Origin: Verticillium longisporum | Taxonomy: Eukaryota > Ascomycota > Sordariomycetes > Glomerellales > Plectosphaerellaceae | DNA length: 64,000 bases | Direction: 5' to 3' | Assembly (NCBI GenBank): GCA_019188255.1 | Contig: JAETXT010000009.1 | Location: 248,001-312,000 of the forward strand | In this document: positions 23,181-33,519 of the stretch, piece by piece | Numbering within the stretch: the first letter of the stretch is position 1 | Layout of the letters: each line of letters starts with the position of its first letter | Made by a program: the position numbers and the translations under genes | Notes under the pieces: generated by a model | Databases searched by the model: none | The model's input: the letters and a program-made list of their open reading frames with translations, nothing else | Told to the model about the DNA's origin: nothing

Positions 23181-24329
23181 ATGGAGACTCTTTCAAAAGA
23201 AGGTCAATTATTCCTTGCTATCCAAGCTATGGACAATGACCCGAACCTAAGCGCCCGGAGTGCTGCGAGGATCTACACCGTCCCCTTAACGACGCTCCTC
23301 CGACGCCAGAAGGGCAAACCCTCCCGACGCGAAAGCCCGCCCAATTCTGCCAAATTAACAGTACTAGAAGAGAAAACTATTGTCGAATATATCCTTGACC
23401 TAGATGCGCGATCTTACCCTCCCCGGTTGGGTGAGGTCGGAGATATGGCGAATCGCCTGCTTGCCGACCGTGACGCGCCACGCGTCGGGAAGAACTGGGC
23501 CGCAAACTTCGTCAAACGGCAACCAGAGCTCCGGACGCGTTTCTTTCGCAAGTACGACTACAAGAGGGCCCAATGCGAAGATCCGGACGCGATAAACGCG
23601 TGGTTCCGCCTCGTGCATAACATGATCGCCAAGTACGGCATCCAAGAGGCTGACATGTACAACTTTGACGAGACCGGCGTCCAGATGGGCGTTATCGCCA
23701 ACGGAATGGTCGTGACCAGTTCGGAAAGACGGTCCAATGTGAAGATGAGGCAGCCAGGCAACCGGGAATGGGTTACGGTGATCCAGGGCGTTGGCGCGTT
23801 GGGTTTCTCCGTCCCGCCGTTCATCGTGGTTTCGGGCAAGTACCACCTCTCGAGCTGGTACCAGGACGACGCGATTTCTCGCGACTGGAGAATCGCAACA
23901 TCTCCAAACGGCTGGACGACGAATGATATTGGTCTGGAATGGATTCGGCATTTTGACAGGCATACAAAGTCCCGTACTTCGGGCGGTTATCGCCTACTGA
24001 TCCTGGATGGCCACGAAAGTCACCACTCGGTCGACTTCGAACTCTACTGCAAGGAGAACAACATCATCACACTCTGTATGCCTCCTCATTCGTCACATCT
24101 ACTCCAGCCTCTCGATGTTGGGTGTTTTGGCCCACTAAAGAAAGCATACGGTCGGCAAATCGAGGATAGGATGAGGGCGGGTACAACGCACATCAGCAAA
24201 GAGGACTTCTTCCCGGCGTTTTCGGCTGCATTTCAGCAAGCAATGACAGAAAAAACATCCAGGGAGGCTTTCGAGGAGCGGGGCTTGTCCCCCATAACCC
24301 GGAAACAGTCCTGTCAAAGCTGGATGTGA
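23181..24329 (+). CDS. Transposase, DDE (DDD) pogo/Fot family, element A
   Basis: A 382-aa frame. The N-terminus has a helix-turn-helix of the Psq/Tc5 kind (SARSAARIYTVPLTTLLRR). The DDE_1 catalytic core shows the three acidic residues in YNFDETG, LLILDGHESHH and LLQPLDVGCFGPLK. The frame ends prematurely after EERGL; family members continue into the sequence found in the next frame, so one base is missing near 24288. The same lesion is in element B, so it predates their separation. Whether the shortened enzyme is active is unknown. Confidence 0.85.
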   Translation: METLSKEGQLFLAIQAMDNDPNLSARSAARIYTVPLTTLLRRQKGKPSRRESPPNSAKLTVLEEKTIVEYILDLDARSYPPRLGEVGDMANRLLADRDAPRVGKNWAANFVKRQPELRTRFFRKYDYKRAQCEDPDAINAWFRLVHNMIAKYGIQEADMYNFDETGVQMGVIANGMVVTSSERRSNVKMRQPGNREWVTVIQGVGALGFSVPPFIVVSGKYHLSSWYQDDAISRDWRIATSPNGWTTNDIGLEWIRHFDRHTKSRTSGGYRLLILDGHESHHSVDFELYCKENNIITLCMPPHSSHLLQPLDVGCFGPLKKAYGRQIEDRMRAGTTHISKEDFFPAFSAAFQQAMTEKTSREAFEERGLSPITRKQSCQSWM

Positions 24330-24840
24330 GGTTGAGGACGACGACGCCTCCGGGGACGTCCCACGGGGAGCGTGATTCTTGGGTCTCTAAGACGCCCACT
24401 AACCTGCTCGAGGCAGGTTCCCAGACTGACTTCATCAAAGGGCGAATCTCACGCCACCAGGGAAGCTCCCCAACGTCAATTTTAGATGCTGTTGACTATC
24501 TTGCGAAGGGGACGCGGGGTGTTATGCACCAGATCGCTCTTTTGAAGTCAGAGGTTATGATCCTTCGAGAGGAAAATGCTACACTAAGCCGACGCCGGAG
24601 GGCCAAAAGCTACGTCTCCGGGAAGGAGGAAGCATGGCTGTAGGCGAGGGACAGGACAAGATTGCTCAGAAGGAAGTAGATATCCAGATAAAAGAGGAAA
24701 CGCTGCAGAACCCGGGTCCCGCGTCGTGGTCCCAGCCGAAGAAACGATGCTGTAGCGTATGCGGGAAGACCGGCCACAACGCGAGAACTTGTCAGGTAGC
24801 TATCTCATCGTCTGCAAAAGACGAGGAGGAGTGCTTTTAA
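24326..24840 (+). pseudogene. Detached C-terminal part of transposase A with zinc knuckle
   Basis: Two overlapping frames (24326-24643 and 24634-24840) carry what is normally the C-terminal tail of this transposase family. They include a coiled-coil segment (ALLKSEVMILREENATLSRR) and a CCHC zinc knuckle, CSVCGKTGHNARTC. They are separated from the catalytic frame by a frameshift and from each other by a stop and overlap. Independent translation is doubtful. Confidence 0.6.
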
Positions 24841-25390
24841 TTGATTTACGGCGTTTGGGTTGAGGTTTTCCTCGGAATGTTTGTCGGGTCGGGGTGAAGT
24901 GAACCACTCGCATGGGTGAACCACTCGCTTGTGGATTACGTTATAGAGAAATAATATATTATTATTAAAAATATATTATCGATTATTAAAGAGGAGGAGG
25001 CTAAAGGGGGTAATAATTTTAATAAAGACTTAGATAGTCTTAATAATATAGAGTATAAAGCGGCTAAATATATTATTATTCTATAGCTCTTCGATTACTT
25101 ATAATAGGACTCTTTTAAATAGTTAGGCTTAGAGTCCTCGGACTCCGAGGCTTAATCTACTTATTAGAGCTATTACTTTACTATTTTATTACTCCTAGAA
25201 TACCTATTTTTAAGCTTTATTAATTACTTTTAATATTATTTACTTTTACCCCTTTAATTATTCTTTTCTTAATATTTAATTTACCCTTTAATTCTAATTA
25301 TAACTTTATTAAAGCTTATTAATACTTCTAGTATTTAGTTTAGCGCTCCTTTAATTATTAAATCTATTAGGTTATTGCTTTTAAGTACGA

Positions 25391-25712
25391 TTCCAGGCCG
25401 TATTGAGTTAGTGAATATCTCTTATCTTACTAACTGATTCAGACCCCCTCTCTTCTCTCAACATAACGATATTGACTGGCTCAGAAGACGCAAGACGTCT
25501 TTCGTCCGGAGTTACTTGATCCGAGCTCGCTAATGTATATGGCATCACGGTGCGATTAGAGTCAATAATCAACGGAATCAATTCTGAACTCCTATTGAAC
25601 CGATCGATGACCAAGCTATGCTGCTGCTTCCTCCCTCTGCCCCCCTTGGACAGAGCTCATGCCAACTTTCAGCAACCATGTCATACTCCTTGGTCATCAT
25701 TTTCCTATTGCT
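25391..25712. other. Short unique stretch between AT-rich island and BTB gene
   Basis: Base composition returns to normal here. This is the 3' flank of the BTB gene, and I see nothing recognisable in it. Confidence 0.45.
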
Positions 25713-27452
25713 TCAGACAATATGATAGGGCTTGAGAGCCTTGGCAATTTCGGCCTGACTCATCTGTTTGCCGACAAGGGACCAGTCATCACAGTCGCTC
25801 TCCCGAATGGTACCGAGCGAGCGAAGATGCCAAACCCAAGCCCTCCACGGGAACTTGCCATACTGCTGTGTGACCCAGAACATGTCGACGAATGGCTTGA
25901 CGCAAGGCTGGCGGTTCATCCACGGCACGATGATGAGATTGAGCCGGGCAATGAGAACGTGCATCCGGCGCAGACCCTCGCGGTACGCCGGGATGACTTC
26001 CTTCCAGAGGCACGTGTTGCAGTGACGGAGCGGCACCTCGCACCATCCGATCTCCACGCCAGTGGTGAGTACCATGTTGCACAGAGGCGCGTTGTGAGAG
26101 ACGTGCTCCCTGAGCCATTCGACGTGCTCCTGAACCTTGTTGAGATGATACTGCTGCTGGCGAGTCATGCCGTAGGCGACAGCCAGAACGTATTGGTTTA
26201 CGTTGCACTGGATATGGGTAAGATGGAAGGGCGAGCCGGCGTTTCTCTCGCACTCGTCGACCTCTGGAAAAGGAGAATGTGGTTAGCAACTGCATTGCCC
26301 ACTGGACAAAGACTACTCACTGTGGTTGTAGAGAAACCTGAAGACCTGGCCAACAACGCCGGCAGGTCCATCCCCGAGACAAATGTAAACAGGTTTGCCG
26401 TCCTAAACCCGTGTCAGCGGAATTTACTTATTAGCTTTTTGATACAAGCCATACCTTGTTCGGGGGAGGCAGGCCGCCCGGACGACTAAACCAAGTCGAT
26501 TCTTTGATGAGCAGCTCGCGATGAACCGGAATCTCAGTCTCTCCAGTCACCGCATCGGGCTTTGTGAAAAACATGATGACGTCGGCCGTGTCCTGGGTAA
26601 GCGAGAGTCTGCCTTTGGTCAGCTGGGAATTGTGATGAAGAGAAGAAGCGTGGATTGGGGAGCAACTCACTTCTGGAGACGGCGAAGATCAAGAGCAGAC
26701 TGCACAGCCCACTGAACCTGGGCTCTGCGCTCTTCCACGGTGAGTCTCGACGGGTGAGGCTCGCTGTTGGGGAGCTGCGAGGCAACAGAGAACTTGTAGC
26801 CCTCCATCATGCCAGTGAAAGCGTCAGTGGTCTCGACAGCTTTACCTTTGCCCTTCGGATCATTTTCGGGCTGCTGGGCAGGAGCGGTGATTGTCTTGTT
26901 GTCAGCGGCGTCCGGTCCCTGGGCCTTCTCGTTCTTCTGGGCCTCCTTGCCCTTGGCAGCGATGATATCGTCAAGGCTCTTTTCGATGATGTTGTTGACA
27001 CACTCGTCAACGTTCTCTGGGGCCACGCCTTTGAGGCGGACCATCAGACCAAGCTGAGTGCCAAAGTCACCAAGAGCCAGTTTGAACTCTTCAACCCTGG
27101 ACATGGGAGCTCCAGCGGAAGGAGCGGCAGACGAGGACGAGGCACCCTCGTTGGGAGCAGGACCGGGAGAGGTGCCGGCCGTGTTCTGAACGGGCACCTC
27201 AGGGGCAACGACGATGTTTTCTTCGGCTGCCATGATGTTGTTGTTGTGGCCAGCGTTGAGCTCAGTTTTGACCTTGGGCTCACCGTCGTTGTCACTGTCG
27301 GTGTCGTAGGAAAGAGGAGGACCAAATTCTTCCAAGGTGGCGGCGGTGACTTTGTTGGCTTCGTTCTCCGCCCACGAGAATTTGACGCCCTCTTCAAGGG
27401 CCTCGGCGGTGGTCTCCGCGGCCTTGCGTGCGATGGCGGCCCAAGTCGCCAT
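25713..27452 (-). CDS. BTB/POZ-like domain protein (522 aa)
   Basis: Four exons, 27452-26671, 26608-26455, 26402-26321 and 26263-25713, sum to 1569 nt. The start MATWAAIARKAAE is the first ATG of the coding-like part. The N-terminal half is acidic and low-complexity (Ser/Ala/Pro/Lys). A BTB-like segment follows at about residues 262-350: DTADVIMFFT, an HRELLIKESTWF motif, and VVGQVFRFLYNH. The C-terminal third is well structured with conserved-looking Trp and Cys (GWCEVPLRHCNTCLWK). BTB domains mediate dimerisation or ubiquitin-ligase adaptor functions; the role here is unknown. The gene is intact and lies between transposons A and B. It is not an obvious biosynthetic gene. Confidence 0.75.
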
Positions 27453-30067
27453 TGTCGGTGGTAGGTCGCGGCGGTGATTCTGGTTGTTGCAGTTGTTGTC
27501 GTGCGATGCGGATGGCGACGGTCGGCAGTGTGAGTTGGCGGACCGTTGGTGGATAGGCAGAAGCACGTCTGAGTGGTATAGCTCACTGGGAATAAAGCCT
27601 GGACCATCTCGAGAACGTGAAGAGAACTCCTGAGGAAGGAGCGCGATTCCGTCGCATTCACTGCGACGCTCAACAGGGCAACCGGGCATGAGTGAAGGCA
27701 CGGAACAACATAGGTGGACCATGGCAGCGGAAGTTCTAAAGAGCCGAAGAGTCCTATTTCACTTCAGTGTGGCATGGCAGCCAATATGATTTTAGCGATA
27801 TGTTAAAGTCCTTTGCTTTGGATGCTATCTTCCTGATTGAACACTCATGACAACGGCTGTACTTTCTTTGTGTTGACAGCCTGTATAGCTTTTGTTTAGA
27901 GTTTACAAGTAAGCTTTCTCAAGTACAACAACGTGGAGTTTAACTACAGCTTTTCAAGCACAGCATTTTGATAATCTCCATCCATAGTCACTCTGCATCA
28001 ACTAAACGCATCATCATCAAGACAGTTCAACGGATTGTTCAACGGATTGAGTGTATGTGAACTACTGAAACCACGAGATCTGCTAGTTCTATTTCATGAG
28101 TTAGAGCTCCTCATATGCCATAGTTCCTTTCATTTATGAATGTTGTGTTGGTCTCGACAGTAGGGTTTAGGATGAGAAAACAGCATAAAGCAACACCGCG
28201 GACGCAAGTTTTCGGCAGACAGCCCTGCGGAGTACAGCCTTGGAAAAATAATCTACCACCACGAACAAAACTTTCAACCAAAACAGCATATTGAAGACCA
28301 ATCGATCAAGTTCCATTCTGTGAGAGCTAGTCAAATAACGGACAAATGCCCCAAGCCAAACCAATCCCGACCTCAAGGCCACTCCATCTACCCTCGGCAT
28401 CTGTGAGAGTAAAATTCATAAACGACATGTAGTCAGAAAGCACTGGAGTATTACGTGAGTTCTTGCCTGGCGAGACTATACATTCCACTGGCCGGACGAC
28501 GGTCCCTGTGCAGCGCCTTGTCGCATTTGCCTCACGCTCGAATTACAGTACCGCGCCATTAGACCTTTTGTACTGACTTGACTGTGATTTGTCATCGAAA
28601 CCCATTTTCCTACGGTCTCTTCAGACGCCAACAAGATCTTCCATGGCGGAATCGAGTTTGTCGACAACGTCAGTGATAGAAGAGCTGACGACGTATAGAG
28701 TCCAGTAGTATTGGACGTGTCACCATCGTGTTAGGTCTCGATGCTGCATTGTGACCTTGTGTGAAGCATGGAATTCTGGACTGTTGATGTATCGATGTAT
28801 AGTACGCATGATGACCAGAACGGTATCACAGAAGTCCTTCCTGCCTGACATGGTTTGCATACCACCGTGACCTTGCTCCCTGTCAGATCAGATGACATGG
28901 CTCCTTCTGCGTGGACCTGCCCCATCCAACCTTCACTTTTCTCTCCTCACACTTCTCCGCAAAGAAGGAATCAAGCCTGAAAAAGCTCACCAGCTGCATC
29001 CCCTTGACTTCGCAAAAGAACAGGAGCCATATCCGAACCCGACGGGGACAAGGCATTCTCTGCCACCTTTGAGCAAGAGAACAGCCTATTTCAGTCACCA
29101 TACGGCCAAGGTCAGCCCCCTCCAATGACGCCTGCAGCTCCGTATTGCAGTGTCGACAGAATACTGCAGATATGCGCCATCGGGTATCGGCAACAGATGA
29201 CTGCTGAAACTTGATGGTCCAGAGAGAAGTTGCTGCGAGGTGGAATCTTGTTCCTAAATATGATGCGAGAACCCCAGAAGGCGTCATGCCAAGATGACCG
29301 CTTTTGGGTTCTCATATCCGCTTTGCGCCAAAGCACGGCTGGGCCCGGGTCTGGGGCACGGCAAAACGTGAATGCTAGCTCGGGGCCGGAGCACGCCAAC
29401 CGCCGCCAGCCCTGCTCTCAACTCTCTTCGAAATGCAGGTGACCCTAACTGGTTCCGGGATTCAGGAAGTAGGGATCTTCCCCACTTTGATAACCTTGTC
29501 AAACAAGGTTCACGGTAAACGAACGAATTAGGCTGAAGAGTGTACCCGACGAGTACCGATGGATCCTATGGCGGTTGAGGCGACTTGATGACCCGTGATG
29601 GCTCAAGGGTGTTAGAGCAAGGGAAGATACTTAGATACTGAGTCGTAAGGGATTCATGCAGCCGTACGTCGCACAATCACATCCCACGGCACTCGGGTAA
29701 GCATCCGCGAGTCTTTGATGCATGAAGCAACCCCTTGAAGTCGTCCCCGCGGCGTGCGGCCGTGATGGTCGCCAAGGGGGCGGCGAAACTGTCGGCGAGG
29801 TGGCGGCGCCTTTGCCGCCGGAGGAATTGCGAAGCCCGCGAGGCTCGAGGGCATGGTGAGAGCAGTGACAGGGTGTCGTCAGGACACGGGAGGCGCCGTT
29901 TGTGTGCTGTGAACGACCACAATACATTACAAGTGAATGTCCCGCCCTGGGCTGTCGGAGTGACAGAGATCAAGAATCAGGATGTGTCTTTGACGAGCGA
30001 CCACCGCGAACCAGAACTGCAGCGACGTTTCGGCGGGCCACACAACGACAGCAGAGCAGAACGGAAT
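27453..30067. other. 2.6-kb intergenic region, no supportable gene
   Basis: Normal base composition with many short frames but no domain or coherent splicing. An in-frame GTG extension of the thioesterase exists from 29735, but that part is Arg-rich and not protein-like. I see no RNA gene. Confidence 0.45.
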
Positions 30068-31054
30068 ATGCTGGGACACAATCCGGCGACGATCCAGCGC
30101 TGCTTCGGCGGGGCAGAGGCTCAACAGCTGCCTCTCGTGCTGATCCATGACGGCGGGGGAACCTGTTTTGACTACCGCCTCTTGGAGCGGCAAGGCCGTG
30201 CAGTGTACGCGATTCACAATCCTCGCTTCCGCAGCGGGCGGCCGTGGAATGGAGGGATCCGGGAGATGGCAGGGGTCTATGTCGAGCTGGTGAGGAGCCT
30301 GATGCCCCATGGTGGCGCCATCATTCTGGGTGGGTGGTCGCTGGGCGGCATGGTGGCCTTGGAGATGGCCAAGGTGCTCGAGGGGGATGTCGGGGTCGGC
30401 GTGGCCGGGGTGGTCACGGTGGACAGCGTGGCCCCAAGCGAGCAGGGCGGTCCGACCCGCTCAGCTGCCGACGCGTGGCTCCCCAATCAGATTCGATTGC
30501 CCAATCTGAGCACGTCGTGTCCGGCCGAGATTCGCGTCGGGGTGTTTCGGTCGCTCAAACAAGCGTGGACGCTCGTCTCAACGTGGACGCCGCCGACATG
30601 GGACGCTGGCGATCCATCGGTTTGGGTTCAGGGCGGCGTCGAGGCTGGCGTTGGCGAGCACATGGTGCCCTGCACCCCCGATTTCTTGGCAGCGTCGCCG
30701 CGGCTGCCAGGGCCTTCCTTGGCAGCTGACGATGGCGATGGCGCTAGCGGCCGGAAGTTTACGTTGGATCTGACAACGACGGAACGGACGAGAGGCAAGC
30801 GGCAGACCGGGCGGCGACCCATGGTGGTCCTCTTGCGAGCGATGGGACGAGTTCCCTCGCCGCCCGGGGTGACGAGCCGCGTGGACCTGCAACGGCACGA
30901 ACGGCTGCTGGGATGGCAGAGGCATGGGTGCCGGCTTGTCGACGTCGTCCGCGATGTGCCCGGCGACCACTTTTCTCTCTTTTCCAGCGAACACGTCGGC
31001 GGCCTCTCGGCCGAGCTGCAAGGCTCCTGTCAAGCCATAAGCCAATGCTACTGA
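30068..31054 (+). CDS. Stand-alone thioesterase (alpha/beta hydrolase)
   Basis: The ATG at 30068 gives a single-exon 328-aa protein. It starts close to the conserved beta strand LPLVLIHDGGG, the oxyanion region. The nucleophile elbow is GGWSLGG (Ser91), and the likely catalytic His is in DVPGDHFSLF near the C-terminus. This is the layout of fungal stand-alone thioesterases found in PKS and NRPS clusters, where they release or edit acyl chains. The reading frame is complete and GC-rich, unlike the surrounding islands. It lies between elements A and B on the strand opposite to the PKS and NRPS pieces. A role in the locus is inferred from family and position. Confidence 0.75.
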   Translation: MLGHNPATIQRCFGGAEAQQLPLVLIHDGGGTCFDYRLLERQGRAVYAIHNPRFRSGRPWNGGIREMAGVYVELVRSLMPHGGAIILGGWSLGGMVALEMAKVLEGDVGVGVAGVVTVDSVAPSEQGGPTRSAADAWLPNQIRLPNLSTSCPAEIRVGVFRSLKQAWTLVSTWTPPTWDAGDPSVWVQGGVEAGVGEHMVPCTPDFLAASPRLPGPSLAADDGDGASGRKFTLDLTTTERTRGKRQTGRRPMVVLLRAMGRVPSPPGVTSRVDLQRHERLLGWQRHGCRLVDVVRDVPGDHFSLFSSEHVGGLSAELQGSCQAISQCY

Positions 31055-31750
31055 ACAGGGTCAGCTTGACCGGCAAAGCGACGAGTTGCGGGCGCCTTGT
31101 GGCGGTCGGACGGCGGCACATATTGAGCGGCAGATGCGAAGGATTCCGGAGAGCCCATCACAGGGGTAGGTCTGACATGGTTGCGTGGGGGCTGCCGCAT
31201 ACCGAGACCGAATTCGATGGCGAGGTCGAGGGAGCTAAAGGGGAAGAATGCTATTGAATAGAAGGGGTATAATGATTACTAGGTACGCCTTGCATAGAAG
31301 TCCATTCGTAGTATAGTCTCGAGTATTAAGGAGTCTTATATAATAAGTAAAGGGATTAACTATTAATCTCTTAGGGGTCTCTAGGAAGATAGAATAATCG
31401 ATGCCCTTCTCTAAATCTTAATCTATTAACCTTTCTTATAACTATTCCCTTATTATACTTAGTCCTCTCTTCTTAATTCCTACGATTAAATAATAAGCGA
31501 TCCCCTATCGGTCTTATACTTCCTTTAAATCCTAATATAATACTTTATCTCTCTCTTTACTTTATCCTAAAGTATAATATAATATTTAAATTAAAGGTCC
31601 TTATTAAGTTCTAAATAGTTCTCTTTTAAGCTATTTAGTATTAACGTAATCCACAAGCGAGTGGTTCACCCATGCGAGTGGTTCACTTCACCCCGACCCG
31701 ACAAACATTCCGAGGAAAACCTCAACCCAAACGCCGTAAATCAATTAAAA

Positions 31751-32259
31751 TCACTCCTCCTCGTCTTTTGCAGACGATGAGATAGCTACCTGACAAGTTC
31801 TCGCGTTGTGGCCGGTCTTCCCGCATACGCTACAGCATCGTTTCTTCGGCTGGGACCACGACGCGGGACCCGGGTTCTGCAGCGTTTCCTCTTTTATCTG
31901 GATATCTACTTCCTTCTGAGCAATCTTGTCCTGTCCCTCGCCTACAGCCATGCTTCCTCCTTCCCGGAGACGTAGCTTTTGGCCCTCCGGCGTCGGCTTA
32001 GTGTAGCATTTTCCTCTCGAAGGATCATAACCTCTGACTTCAAAAGAGCGATCTGGTGCATAACACCCCGCGTCCCCTTCGCAAGATAGTCAACAGCATC
32101 TAAAATTGACGTTGGGGAGCTTCCCTGGTGGCGTGAGATTCGCCCTTTGATGAAGTCAGTCTGGGAACCTGCCTCGAGCAGGTTAGTGGGCGTCTTAGAG
32201 ACCCAAGAATCACGCTCCCCGTGGGACGTCCCCGGAGGCGTCGTCGTCCTCAACCTCAC
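31751..32259 (-). pseudogene. Detached C-terminal part of transposase B with zinc knuckle
   Basis: Frames 32259-31942 and 31951-31751 equal those of element A: a coiled-coil part and a CCHC knuckle. The last frame stops two codons earlier because of the single-base difference at 31751. Confidence 0.6.
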
Positions 32260-33404
32260 ATCCAGCTTTGACAGGACTGTTTCCGGGTTATGGGGGACAA
32301 GCCCCGCTCCTCGAAAGCCTCCCTGGATGTTTTTTCTGTCATTGCTTGCTGAAATGCAGCCGAAAACGCCGGGAAGAAGTCCTCTTTGCTGATGTGCGTT
32401 GTACCCGCCCTCATCCTATCCTCGATTTGCCGACCGTATGCTTTCTTTAGTGGGCCAAAACACCCAACATCGAGAGGCTGGAGTAGATGTGACGAATGAG
32501 GAGGCATACAGAGTGTGATGATGTTGTTCTCCTTGCAGTAGAGTTCGAAGTCGACCGAGTGGTGACTTTCGTGGCCATCCAGGATCAGTAGGCGATAACC
32601 GCCCGAAGTACGGGACTTTGTATGCCTGTCAAAATGCCGAATCCATTCCAGACCAATATCATTCGTCGTCCAGCCGTTTGGAGATGTTGCGATTCTCCAG
32701 TCGCGAGAAATCGCGTCGTCCTGGTACCAGCTCGAGAGGTGGTACTTGCCCGAAACCACGATGAACGGCGGGACGGAGAAACCCAACGCGCCAACGCCCT
32801 GGATCACCGTAACCCATTCCCGGTTGCCTGGCTGCCTCATCTTCACATTGGACCGTCTTTCCGAACTGGTCACGACCATTCCGTTGGCGATAACGCCCAT
32901 CTGGACGCCGGTCTCGTCAAAGTTGTACATGTCAGCCTCTTGGATGCCGTACTTGGCGATCATGTTATGCACGAGGCGGAACCACGCGTTTATCGCGTCC
33001 GGATCTTCGCATTGGGCCCTCTTGTAGTCGTACTTGCGAAAGAAACGCGTCCGGAGCTCTGGTTGCCGTTTGACGAAGTTTGCGGCCCAGTTCTTCCCGA
33101 CGCGTGGCGCGTCACGGTCGGCAAGCAGGCGATTCGCCATATCTCCGACCTCACCCAACCGGGGAGGGTAAGATCGCGCATCTAGGTCAAGGATATATTC
33201 GACAATAGTTTTCTCTTCTAGTACTGTTAATTTGGCAGAATTGGGCGGGCTTTCGCGTCGGGAGGGTTTGCCCTTCTGGCGTCGGAGGAGCGTCGTTAAG
33301 GGGACGGTGTAGATCCTCGCAGCACTCCGGGCGCTTAGGTTCGGGTCATTGTCCATAGCTTGGATAGCAAGGAATAATTGACCTTCTTTTGAAAGAGTCT
33401 CCAT
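32256..33404 (-). CDS. Transposase, DDE pogo/Fot family, element B
   Basis: A 382-aa frame with the same sequence as the transposase of element A, including the helix-turn-helix, the three catalytic acidic motifs (NFDETG, LILDGHESH, QPLDVGCFG) and the premature end after EERGL. Identity, including the frameshift, shows that A and B are recent copies of one frameshifted ancestor. Confidence 0.85.
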   Translation of the reverse strand: METLSKEGQLFLAIQAMDNDPNLSARSAARIYTVPLTTLLRRQKGKPSRRESPPNSAKLTVLEEKTIVEYILDLDARSYPPRLGEVGDMANRLLADRDAPRVGKNWAANFVKRQPELRTRFFRKYDYKRAQCEDPDAINAWFRLVHNMIAKYGIQEADMYNFDETGVQMGVIANGMVVTSSERRSNVKMRQPGNREWVTVIQGVGALGFSVPPFIVVSGKYHLSSWYQDDAISRDWRIATSPNGWTTNDIGLEWIRHFDRHTKSRTSGGYRLLILDGHESHHSVDFELYCKENNIITLCMPPHSSHLLQPLDVGCFGPLKKAYGRQIEDRMRAGTTHISKEDFFPAFSAAFQQAMTEKTSREAFEERGLSPITRKQSCQSWM

Positions 33405-33519
33405 CGCGGGCGGAGGTGGAATCTGTAGAATTCAGGTGTAGGTCGTGGGCCCGGGCGAAGTGAACCACTCGCTTGGGTGAACCACTCGCTTGTGGATTAC
33501 GTTATTTAGTTTAATAATA

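Larger units (their letters stand above)
23083..24941 (+). mobile_element. pogo/Fot-type DNA transposon A
   Basis: A 1859-bp element flanked by TA target duplications (23081-23082 and 24942-24943). The terminal inverted repeats of about 47 bp start ACGTAATCCACAAGCGAGTGG and differ by one base. Each TIR contains two direct copies of GCGAGTGGTTCAC about 4 bp apart, a likely tandem transposase-binding site. It belongs to the Tc1/mariner superfamily, pogo/Fot group, judging by the TA target and DDD transposase. Element B is the same length in inverted orientation. Confidence 0.9.
22561..25390. repeat. AT-rich RIP-like island hosting transposon A
   Basis: Apart from the nested element at 23083-24941, the sequence is dominated by TA-rich words with very little CpG, and long frames are absent. 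This looks like retrotransposon DNA destroyed by RIP. The adjoining R1 LTR suggests that it was the internal part of that element. Purine-rich remnants such as GAGGAGGAGGCTAAAGG may be gag/pol relics. Confidence 0.6.
31644..33502 (-). mobile_element. pogo/Fot-type DNA transposon B (inverted twin of A)
   Basis: 1859 bp, flanked by TA (31642-31643 and 33503-33504), with the same TIRs as element A. Both encoded N-terminal proteins read the same, and the one base difference I found is C at 24834 against the equivalent base at 31751, which shortens the last frame by two residues. The two copies are in opposite orientation about 6.7 kb apart. Confidence 0.9.

Noticed and set aside
22561..25390. A gene within the AT-rich island outside transposon A
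   Set aside because: No frame longer than a few dozen codons; the composition fits RIP-mutated repeat DNA.
26655..27464. Plus-strand frame of 269 codons
   Set aside because: Antisense of exon 1 of the BTB-like gene.
29735..30067. N-terminal extension of the thioesterase from a GTG codon
   Set aside because: The extension is Arg-rich and not conserved-looking, and the conserved core starts right after the ATG at 30068.
32622..33185. Open frames antisense to the transposases (also 23400-23963 and 34614-34958)
   Set aside because: They mirror the conserved transposase codons and appear in each copy for that reason.
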